A DNA stretch of 44,047 nucleotides from an uncultured beta proteobacterium (GTDB lineage: Bacteria; Pseudomonadota; Gammaproteobacteria; Burkholderiales; Burkholderiaceae_C), in contig CAIKMZ010000035.1 of NCBI GenBank assembly GCA_903828665.1, forward strand, positions 1 to 44,047. The letters are read 5' to 3'. The position numbers were made by a program, and so were the translations under genes. A model generated the notes under the pieces. The model made no database searches. It saw only the letters and a program-made list of their open reading frames with translations, and was not told the origin of the DNA. This document shows positions 37,719 through 44,047 of this stretch, piece after piece; the stretch's first letter is position 1, and each line of letters starts with the position of its first letter.

Positions 37719-39665
37719 TCACACCCTCGTCACAAGCGCCTCGAACGCCTGCGCCGGCAAGGGGCCGCTGAACAGATAACCCTGATAGTGGTGGCAGCCC
37801 AGCTCGGCAAGAAAGTCCCGCTGCGCTGAGGTTTCGACACCCTCGGCGATCACGGTCAGCCCCATGCTGTCGGCCAGCGCGATGACCATCCGGGCGATCG
37901 CCGCGTCATTGGCGTCGAGCAGAATGTCGCGCACAAAACCCTGGTCGATCTTGAGTTCATCCATGGGCAGACGCTTCAGGTAGGAAAGCGACGAATAGCC
38001 CGTGCCAAAGTCGTCCAGCGAGAAGCCGATCCCCTGTGCCTTCAGAGCGTTCATCTTGGCCATCACGTCGTCGACGTTCCTGATCATGATGCTCTCGGTC
38101 AATTCCAGTTTCAGGCGCCGCGGATCGGCCCCGGTTTGCAACAGCACCTGCGTGACCTGATCGACGAAATCGGCCTGGCTGAACTGATGCGAGCTCACAT
38201 TGACCGACAGCACAAGCTGCGACATGCGCGGCTGAGCGGCCCAGCGCGCCAACTGGACGCATGTTGTCACCAGCACCCACTTGCCCAGTTCCCCGATCAG
38301 GCCGGCCTCTTCTGCCAGCGGGATGAATTGCCCCGGTTCAACCAGTCCGCGTTGCGGATGAACCCAGCGTACCAGCGCCTCCGCTGCGAACACGGCACCG
38401 GCCGAATCAACCTGCGGCTGATAGTGCAGGACAAATTGCCCCTTTTCAATCCCCTCGCGCAAGTCCGCCTCCATGGCCGCGCGCTCGTTCAGGCGGACCT
38501 GCATTTCCGCGTCGAAGAACCGCATCAGGTTGCGTCCCGCGTCCTTGGCCTGGTACATCGCCACGTCAGCCTGCTTGATCAGTTCGTCGACCGAAAGCTC
38601 ATTCGGAGAAAACAGGGCGATGCCGATGCTCGCTGTGCTGTGGTGGAGCTCCGACACGCCCAGAACATAGGGCTGATTGATTCTCCGGAGAATCTTTTCG
38701 CTGACCACTTTGGCCTGCCGCGCGGCGCTGTCCAGATCGTCGCCCAGGTTCTCCAGCATGACCATGAATTCGTCGCCGCCCAATCTGGCGACGGTGTCCA
38801 TCTCGCGGACGCTGGCGACGAGCCGCTGCGCCACCTCCTTGAGCAGCAGGTCGCCCATGTTGTGGCCGCGCGTGTCGTTGATGTTCTTGAAATGGTCCAG
38901 GTCGATGAACAGCAAGGCGCCACTCGTGCCCAGACGCGCGCCCAGGTTCACGGCCTTGCGCAGGCGATCCATCAGTTCGCGGCGATTGGGCAGGAGCGTG
39001 AGCGGGTCCTGGCCGGCGAGCACTTCGAGTTCGCGGCGCAAGAGCAGGCTTCTGGCGTACTGATGAAAAATGATGGCAGACAGGATCACCGCCAGGACTA
39101 CCGCCGCCAGCGTGTTGAGCCGCATGATGGCCAGTTGCCGGCCGTCTTCCGTCAGGATCAGCATCTGCCACACCGCCGCCAGCGTGATGCCGAACAATGC
39201 AATCGAAACCAGGGGCCGCATGAGCGAAAGGCCGGCCACCGCAAAACAAACCAGGATGAACGCCTCCACGCCCCCGACCGCAACATCGAGGTATGAAACC
39301 GCAATGCCATAGATAAGGTAGGTCGAACACATCAGCACCTGCATGGTGATTGCGGTTGACGCGTTCAGGTTTGGCTTGCGCAGGATGCGGGAAACAATCA
39401 CGGTCAGCAGCGAAGTCGCGACTGCCGTCATCGTGTGCAACAGACAAAGGGAATTGGCCCAGACAACGGCCTCCGTGTGCTCCACGGGAACCTTGTAGTT
39501 CCAGTACCAGATGGCCAGGACCACCTCGAAGGGGGCAAAGAACCAGAACGTGACCAGGATGCGACGCATCGACTCGATGGCCGCTTCATCCTGCACCGCG
39601 CCATAGGCGACGTTCAGCATTCGCAACCGCGCAAGAACCCCTGACAACACTGGATTTTTCTTCAC
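37719..39665 (-). CDS. Membrane-bound GGDEF-EAL cyclic-di-GMP signalling protein
   Basis: The 648-residue protein starts with six hydrophobic helices (about residues 30-210) forming an integral sensor of MASE type, not assigned to a named subclass. GGDEF is intact at 296-300 and EAL at 429-431, with all catalytic positions (VNVSSHQF, ELTES, DDFGTGYSS, LKID, AEGVE, YQG). Its GGDEF-EAL half is a close paralogue of the soluble protein at 29744-32038. The GTG start at 39665 has GAGGG seven bases upstream and follows the permease stop by 19 bases, so it is probably the last gene of the ABC transporter operon. Confidence 0.9.
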   Translation of the reverse strand: MKKNPVLSGVLARLRMLNVAYGAVQDEAAIESMRRILVTFWFFAPFEVVLAIWYWNYKVPVEHTEAVVWANSLCLLHTMTAVATSLLTVIVSRILRKPNLNASTAITMQVLMCSTYLIYGIAVSYLDVAVGGVEAFILVCFAVAGLSLMRPLVSIALFGITLAAVWQMLILTEDGRQLAIMRLNTLAAVVLAVILSAIIFHQYARSLLLRRELEVLAGQDPLTLLPNRRELMDRLRKAVNLGARLGTSGALLFIDLDHFKNINDTRGHNMGDLLLKEVAQRLVASVREMDTVARLGGDEFMVMLENLGDDLDSAARQAKVVSEKILRRINQPYVLGVSELHHSTASIGIALFSPNELSVDELIKQADVAMYQAKDAGRNLMRFFDAEMQVRLNERAAMEADLREGIEKGQFVLHYQPQVDSAGAVFAAEALVRWVHPQRGLVEPGQFIPLAEEAGLIGELGKWVLVTTCVQLARWAAQPRMSQLVLSVNVSSHQFSQADFVDQVTQVLLQTGADPRRLKLELTESIMIRNVDDVMAKMNALKAQGIGFSLDDFGTGYSSLSYLKRLPMDELKIDQGFVRDILLDANDAAIARMVIALADSMGLTVIAEGVETSAQRDFLAELGCHHYQGYLFSGPLPAQAFEALVTRV

Positions 39666-39684
39666 AAGTTGTCCCTCTGCGGAG

Positions 39685-40452
39685 TCAATGGTTCTGCGAG
39701 CCCCGGTGCGCCCAGCCGGTGGTGTTCTTCTCGATGATGCTGAACAGCTCGTACATGGCCATCGCCATCGCACCCACCACCAGCAGACCGGCAAAGGCCA
39801 GGCCCATCTGCATGGCGGAGCCTGCCGAGATCAGCAGGTAGCCGATGCCCTCGTTGGCCGCCGTCATCTCCGACACCGTGGTGCCGACAAAGGCCAGCGT
39901 GATCGCCACCTTGAGCGAGCCGAAGAAGTACGGCATGGAACGCGGCAGGCCGACCTTGGCCAGCACGTCCCAGCGCCGCGCGCCGAGCACGCGCAGCACG
40001 TCTTCGAGCTCGGGCTCCAGCGTGGCCAGGCCGGTTGCGATGTTGACCATGATCGGGAAGAAGCTGATCAGGAAGGCCGTCAGGATGGCAGGCCCGGCGC
40101 CGATGCCAAACCAGACCACGAGGATCGGCACGAAGGCCGCTTTGGGCAGCGCGTTGAAGGCCGTCATCAGCGGATAGACGGCGGCGTAGGCCAGGCGCGA
40201 ACTGCCGATCACGAAGCCGAGCAGCACGCCGACCACGATGGCCAGCCCGAAGCCGGCCATCGTGACCCAGTAGGTTCGCCAGGCGTGCGCGGCGATCGTG
40301 CCCTTGAACTCCCAGAACTGGCTCCAGATGCGCAGCGGACTCGGAAAGATGAATTCGGAGACTTCGAAGCCGGCGCATATTCCCTGCCACAGCAGCAGCA
40401 CCGCGGTCAGCAGCAGCCACGGCGACCACTGTTCAAGCTGCTTCTTGTTCAT
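39685..40452 (-). CDS. ABC importer permease, nitrate/taurine/pyrimidine-precursor type
   Basis: The 255-residue inner-membrane protein has six hydrophobic helices and the BPD permease loop EPELEDVLRVLGARRWDVLAKVGLP, which carries the EAA contact to the ATPase. It belongs to the SsuC/TauC/ThiX group. The ATG at 40452 overlaps the ATPase gene by 20 bases. With the ATPase and binding protein genes upstream it forms a complete importer. Confidence 0.92.
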   Translation of the reverse strand: MNKKQLEQWSPWLLLTAVLLLWQGICAGFEVSEFIFPSPLRIWSQFWEFKGTIAAHAWRTYWVTMAGFGLAIVVGVLLGFVIGSSRLAYAAVYPLMTAFNALPKAAFVPILVVWFGIGAGPAILTAFLISFFPIMVNIATGLATLEPELEDVLRVLGARRWDVLAKVGLPRSMPYFFGSLKVAITLAFVGTTVSEMTAANEGIGYLLISAGSAMQMGLAFAGLLVVGAMAMAMYELFSIIEKNTTGWAHRGSQNH

Positions 40453-41290
40453 TGGCCTCCGGCGGAAAAAGGGCGCGCTGCAGGTTGTTTCGCATCGCGC
40501 CGATGTGGCCGCGCAATTCGTGCACGATGTCGGTGAATTCCGGCGTGTAGGTGATCTCGAGGTCGCGCGGGCGCGGCAGGTCGATGTCACTCTTGACAAC
40601 AAAACGCCCCGGGCTGCCGCTCATGACGTAAACGGTGTCGGCCAGAAAGACCGACTCGCGCAGGTCATGCGTGACCAGGATGACGTTGAACTGCTGCTCG
40701 GTCCAGAGGTCGCGCAGAATGCACCAGAGCTCCTCGCGCGTGAAGGCGTCCAGCGCGCCGAACGGTTCGTCGAGCAGCAGCATCTTGGGCTCGTGGATCA
40801 GCGCGCGGCAGATGCTGGCGCGCTGCTGCATGCCGCCCGAGAGCTGCCAGGGGAACTTGTCTTCATAGCCGCCCAGGCCGACCTTTTGCAGCAGCGCACG
40901 CGCCCGCTGCTCGTACTCCTGGCGCTTGGCCTTGAAGTTGCTGCGGTAAGGCTCGACGATCTCCAGTGGCAGCAGCACGTTGTCCACCGTCGTGCGCCAG
41001 GGCAGCAGGGACGAGGCCTGAAACGCCATGCCCGAGATCTTCAGCGGTCCGGTGACCGGCTGGCCGTCGATCAGGATCTGCCCCTTCGAGGGCATCTTCA
41101 AGCCGGTCGCCAACTTCATGAAGGTCGACTTGCCGCAGCCCGAGGGCCCGACGATGGCGATGAACTCGCCCTGGCGCACCTTCAGGTCGATCGCCTCGAC
41201 CGCGAAATGCCCCTGCGCGAGCATCTCGCTGTTGTACGCCAGCCAGACATCCCGGAAATCGACAAACCAGTTGTCAACGGGCACTTGCAT
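40433..41290 (-). CDS. ABC importer ATP-binding protein (nitrate/taurine type)
   Basis: The 285-residue ATPase has Walker A GPSGCGKST at 48-56, the signature LSGGMQQR, and Walker B LLLDEPFGALD, followed by VTHDLRE. A C-terminal tail of about 30 residues past the domain is longer than in most SsuB proteins. It powers the permease encoded after it. It starts one base after the stop of the binding protein gene and its end overlaps the permease start by 20 bases, so the three are tightly coupled. Confidence 0.93.
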   Translation of the reverse strand: MQVPVDNWFVDFRDVWLAYNSEMLAQGHFAVEAIDLKVRQGEFIAIVGPSGCGKSTFMKLATGLKMPSKGQILIDGQPVTGPLKISGMAFQASSLLPWRTTVDNVLLPLEIVEPYRSNFKAKRQEYEQRARALLQKVGLGGYEDKFPWQLSGGMQQRASICRALIHEPKMLLLDEPFGALDAFTREELWCILRDLWTEQQFNVILVTHDLRESVFLADTVYVMSGSPGRFVVKSDIDLPRPRDLEITYTPEFTDIVHELRGHIGAMRNNLQRALFPPEANEQEAA

Positions 41291-41291
41291 G

Positions 41292-42320
41292 CTATTTCTT
41301 GGGCAGGACGTTGAGTTCCGCCTTCGAGGGCAGGAAGGATCCGTTCCACACCGCGTCCGGGTTGACACGCGTCTTGGTGCCGTAGGCATCCGACACCTGC
41401 GACGCCATCAGCGACAGGCGCGGCCCGTTGACCTGGCCGAAGCCCTCGGCACGCGCGTTGGCGCTGTTGATCACGGTGTCGATGGCCAGCTTGAGACGCC
41501 GCGTCTCGAGTTCCACATTGATGATGCCGTCGCGCGCCTTGACGTCCTGGATCGCCGCGGCTGGATTGCCGATCACGTCCTTCATGCCCTTGGCAAATGC
41601 GGCCAGAAAGGCCTTGACGGCCGCCGGATTGTCCTTGAGCAGCTTGGGCGAGGCGATGATGGCGTTGCCGTAGAGCTTGACGCCGTAGTCCGGGTACGGC
41701 AGCACGACCACATCCTCGACCTTGACGCCGCGCGCCTCCAGATTGAGCAGTGAAGTGAAGGTGAATCCGGTGATGGCGTCGACGTCGCCGCGCACCAGCA
41801 TGGTTTCGCGAAGCGGCGGGTCCATCGCCGTCCATTGCACGCCGCTGATGGCGTTGGCCTTGGCAAAGATCGGGAAGGCGCGCCGGCCAGCGTCGAACAC
41901 CGGTGCGCCGAGCTTCTTGCCATTGAGGTCAGAGGGCTTCTTGATGCCCGATTTCTTTAGCGCCATGACGGATGCCGGCGTGTCGTTGTAGACCATCATG
42001 ATGGCCACCGGCTTGTTCGGTGCATCCGGGTTGTTGGCATGGAATTCCATCAGCGCGGCCAGATCGGCAAAACCCATGTCGTAAGCGCCCGAGGCCACGC
42101 GCGTAACCGCGCCGCCGGAACCGTTGCCGGCGTCAACCGCGACATCGAGCTTGGCGTCCTTGAAATAGCCTTTGGCCGCCGGCGTTAGAAACAGGGCAGC
42201 CGGACCTTCAAAGCGCCAGTCAAGCTGGAACTTGATCGGCGTGGTCTGGGCTTGCGCGCCCGCAAACGCAAAAGCAGCGGCAAGAACCGCAGCGGATTTC
42301 AGAAAGACGCGTGTTTTCAT
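41292..42320 (-). CDS. ABC importer periplasmic substrate-binding protein (NMT1/THI5-like)
   Basis: The 342-residue protein has a signal peptide with cleavage likely after AGAQA (about residue 24) and then a two-lobe NMT1/SsuA-like fold: PIKFQLDWRFEGPAALF resembles the start of pyrimidine-precursor binding proteins. It is probably soluble in the periplasm. The ligand is not known; the neighbour xdhA makes a purine or related heterocycle a reasonable guess (inference). AGGAAT is six bases before the ATG. It is the first gene of the operon and diverges from xdhA. Confidence 0.9.
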   Translation of the reverse strand: MKTRVFLKSAAVLAAAFAFAGAQAQTTPIKFQLDWRFEGPAALFLTPAAKGYFKDAKLDVAVDAGNGSGGAVTRVASGAYDMGFADLAALMEFHANNPDAPNKPVAIMMVYNDTPASVMALKKSGIKKPSDLNGKKLGAPVFDAGRRAFPIFAKANAISGVQWTAMDPPLRETMLVRGDVDAITGFTFTSLLNLEARGVKVEDVVVLPYPDYGVKLYGNAIIASPKLLKDNPAAVKAFLAAFAKGMKDVIGNPAAAIQDVKARDGIINVELETRRLKLAIDTVINSANARAEGFGQVNGPRLSLMASQVSDAYGTKTRVNPDAVWNGSFLPSKAELNVLPKK

Positions 42321-42367
42321 ATGGATTCCTGCCTAGAAAAGGGTTTTGTAGCTATTAGCAATAAACC

Positions 42368-42384
42368 TGCCAACGTGGTTGGCA
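42368..42384. promoter_or_regulatory. 17-bp palindrome in the divergent xdhA / ABC operon promoter region
   Basis: TGCCAAC-GTG-GTTGGCA is a perfect seven-base inverted repeat with a three-base centre. It lies 48 bases before the binding-protein start and 85 bases before the xdhA start, the usual place for a regulator serving both transcripts. The regulator is not known and no LysR or GntR gene lies in the window. Confidence 0.5.
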
Positions 42385-42468
42385 ACTCACCGGCACCGAT
42401 CTTAACTTGCCGAATATGTTTACACTTTCGCCATCCCCACCGGTTTACGCCGTGCAACACCCATCCCT

Positions 42469-43917
42469 ATGACCTCAATCAACAATTCTGTGCGCTTTGT
42501 GCTCGACGGCGCCATCATCGAAGCCGACGCGGCGCAACACGCCAGCGCGACGGTGCTGGATTACCTGCGCGAACATCTGCGGCGCAGCGGCACCAAGGAA
42601 GGCTGCGCCGAAGGCGATTGCGGCGCCTGCGTGGTGCTGGTGGGCGAGCTCAGCGTCGACGGCACGGCCATCAGCTACGCGCCGGTCAATAGTTGCCTGC
42701 AGCTGCTGCCCACGCTCGACGGCAGGTCCGTCAAGACGGTCGAGAGCCTGCAGCGCGCAAACGGCCAGCTGCATCCGGTGCAGCAGGCCATGGCCGAGAG
42801 CCACGGCACGCAGTGCGGCTTTTGCACGCCCGGCATCGTGATGAGCGTGACCGGCCTGCTGCAGACCGTGGCCAAGCCGACGCGCGACGAGATCAAGGAC
42901 GCGCTCAGCGGCAACCTGTGCCGCTGCACCGGCTACAAGCCGATCATCGACGCCGCCGTCAAGGCCAGCGAAGCCGCACCCGAACAGATCCGGTTGCAGG
43001 ACGCGACCGAACTGGCGCTGCTGCAGCAGCTTCGGCAGGCGCATGCCGAAGACGCGAAGCCGCAGGCGCAGCCATTCTTCGCACCGACCACGCTCGAGGC
43101 GCTGGCCGATTACCTCGCGCAGCATCCGCAAGCCACGCTGCTGGCCGGCAGCACCGAGATCGGCCTGCAGGTCAACAAGCAGTTCGCGCGGCCACAGCAA
43201 ATCGTCTACCTCGGCAACGTGAGCGCGTTGCGCCAGGTCGAGGACCAGGGCGCGTCCTGGCGCATAGGCGCGCAGGTCTGCCTCAACGACGTGCTGACAC
43301 TGGTCGCGGATGACTACCCGGACTTCGCCGAGGTACTGCGCCGCTTCGGCTCGCCGCCGATCCGCTCCACCGCCACGCTGGCCGGCAACATCGCCAATGG
43401 CTCGCCGATCGGCGACAGCATGCCCTGCCTGCTCGCGCTCGGCGCCACGCTGGAACTGCGCTGCGCCAACAGCACGCGCATGCTCGATCTGGAACAGTTC
43501 TATACCGGCCAGAAGAAGAACGCGCTGCAAAGCGGCGAATTCATCGCCGCCGTGCATTTGCCCAAGCTGGCCGATGGCCAGGTCTTTCGCGCGCACAAGG
43601 TCAGCAAGCGCTTTGACCAGGACATTTCCGCCACCTGCTGCGCCATGCGCTACCAGTTGCAGGACGGCCGCTTCGCCGGGGTTCGCCTGGCCTACAACGG
43701 CCTGGCACCCTCGCCATGCCGCGCACCCAAGCTCGAGGCCGTGATCAACGGCCGCACCCCCGACGAGGTGAGCGCGGCGGAACTCGATCAGGCGGTGGCC
43801 CAGAGCTTTACCGCGCGCGACGGCCTGCGCGCCAGCTGGACCTACCGCGCGCTGCTGGCCCGCAACCTGGCGCTGCAGTTTGTCGAAGAAGCCACAGCTC
43901 AGGAGGCAGTCAAATGA
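42469..43917 (+). CDS. xdhA: Xanthine dehydrogenase small subunit (FeS and FAD domains)
   Basis: The 482-residue protein carries two [2Fe-2S] clusters: the plant-type site at Cys46, Cys51, Cys54 and Cys76, and the second at Cys116, Cys119, Cys151 and Cys153. The FAD domain follows (FFAPTTLEALADYL, LAGSTEIGLQVNK, STATLAGNIANGSPIGD), and the C-terminal FAD domain ends the chain. It passes electrons from the molybdenum subunit to NAD in hypoxanthine and xanthine oxidation. Its stop overlaps the xdhB start by four bases. Moco for it needs MoeA and MoaD, encoded near 11-12 kb. Confidence 0.95.
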   Translation: MTSINNSVRFVLDGAIIEADAAQHASATVLDYLREHLRRSGTKEGCAEGDCGACVVLVGELSVDGTAISYAPVNSCLQLLPTLDGRSVKTVESLQRANGQLHPVQQAMAESHGTQCGFCTPGIVMSVTGLLQTVAKPTRDEIKDALSGNLCRCTGYKPIIDAAVKASEAAPEQIRLQDATELALLQQLRQAHAEDAKPQAQPFFAPTTLEALADYLAQHPQATLLAGSTEIGLQVNKQFARPQQIVYLGNVSALRQVEDQGASWRIGAQVCLNDVLTLVADDYPDFAEVLRRFGSPPIRSTATLAGNIANGSPIGDSMPCLLALGATLELRCANSTRMLDLEQFYTGQKKNALQSGEFIAAVHLPKLADGQVFRAHKVSKRFDQDISATCCAMRYQLQDGRFAGVRLAYNGLAPSPCRAPKLEAVINGRTPDEVSAAELDQAVAQSFTARDGLRASWTYRALLARNLALQFVEEATAQEAVK

Positions 43918-44047
43918 ACGCACCCACCGCACAGAAGGAACTCGCCGCGCTGGCCGAGCAGGGGCGCGAACTCGCGCACGAGTCGGCCCGGCTGCACGTC
44001 ACCGGCGCTGCGACCTACACTGACGACATCCCCGAGCTGCGCGGCAC
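43914..44047 (+). CDS. xdhB: Xanthine dehydrogenase molybdenum-binding subunit (N-terminus only)
   Basis: The first 44 codons lie in the window; the gene runs off the right edge. The stretch HESARLHVTGAATYTDDIPE is the standard start of the molybdopterin subunit. AGGAGG at 43901-43906 lies seven bases before the ATG, and the ATG overlaps the xdhA stop (ATGA). Completeness and the active-site residues cannot be seen. Confidence 0.9.
   Translation, partial: MNAPTAQKELAALAEQGRELAHESARLHVTGAATYTDDIPELRG

Noticed and set aside
38136..39296. A 386-codon open frame on the plus strand
   Set aside because: It mirrors the GGDEF-EAL gene and shows no domain or ribosome site.

Overview
The window is high-GC chromosomal DNA with dense, short-spaced operons. 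The likely source is a betaproteobacterium of the order Burkholderiales, possibly near Comamonadaceae. The order call rests on gene order and content: rpsF-priB-rpsR-rplI next to dnaB, the chain alaA-hom-thrC-moeA-moaD, the divergent ppsA/ppsR pair, and family-level protein matches read by eye. The family-level call is inference. Most of the window is conserved core; the most accessory-looking parts are the left edge and the signalling/transport block at 29.7-41.3 kb.

Layout. 1-0.14 kb: the 3' end of an IS630-type transposase. 0.15-4.4 kb: a secreted serine hydrolase, an NADPH-type MDR oxidoreductase, a GNAT acetyltransferase flanked by palindromic repeat units, and rdgC. 4.4-6.6 kb: a two-gene peptidoglycan operon (L,D-transpeptidase plus a MepK-like endopeptidase). 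6.8-11.0 kb: a DASS anion transporter, a DUF4382 lipoprotein and an FMN lactate dehydrogenase. 11.0-16.5 kb, minus strand: alaA then the tightly overlapping hom-thrC-moeA-moaD, joining alanine and threonine synthesis to molybdenum cofactor synthesis. 16.6-19.5 kb: a Mth938-domain protein, Bcp/PrxQ peroxiredoxin and a PIN-PhoH ATPase.

19.5-22.6 kb, minus strand: dnaB and the rpsF-priB-rpsR-rplI ribosomal operon with its own terminator. 22.6-28.4 kb: ppsA followed by a fused sodium/solute symporter, with ppsR (the kinase/phosphatase that controls PpsA) divergent from it. 28.4-29.7 kb: a GlcG/HbpS-like protein and a BAX inhibitor-1 membrane protein with a strong terminator.

29.7-36.7 kb: a signalling and metal block. 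A PAS-PAS-GGDEF-EAL protein with a small upstream gene faces a PAS hybrid histidine kinase across a 449-bp gap. The two proteins share a related N-terminal PAS module. The kinase gene runs into an NRAMP-like transporter gene with only three bases between, and a VIT1/CCC1 iron-manganese transporter gene follows. 36.8-44.0 kb: an SDR oxidoreductase, then an operon of substrate-binding protein, ATPase and permease of an NMT1/THI5-type ABC importer that continues into a membrane GGDEF-EAL gene. Xanthine dehydrogenase genes (xdhA and the start of xdhB) diverge from this operon, and a 17-bp palindrome lies between.

No tRNA, rRNA, CRISPR array or prophage was seen. The points most worth following are the paired PAS sensors with a metal-transport operon, the c-di-GMP enzyme attached to the importer beside xanthine dehydrogenase, and the cloverleaf repeat family with a compensatory base-pair change.
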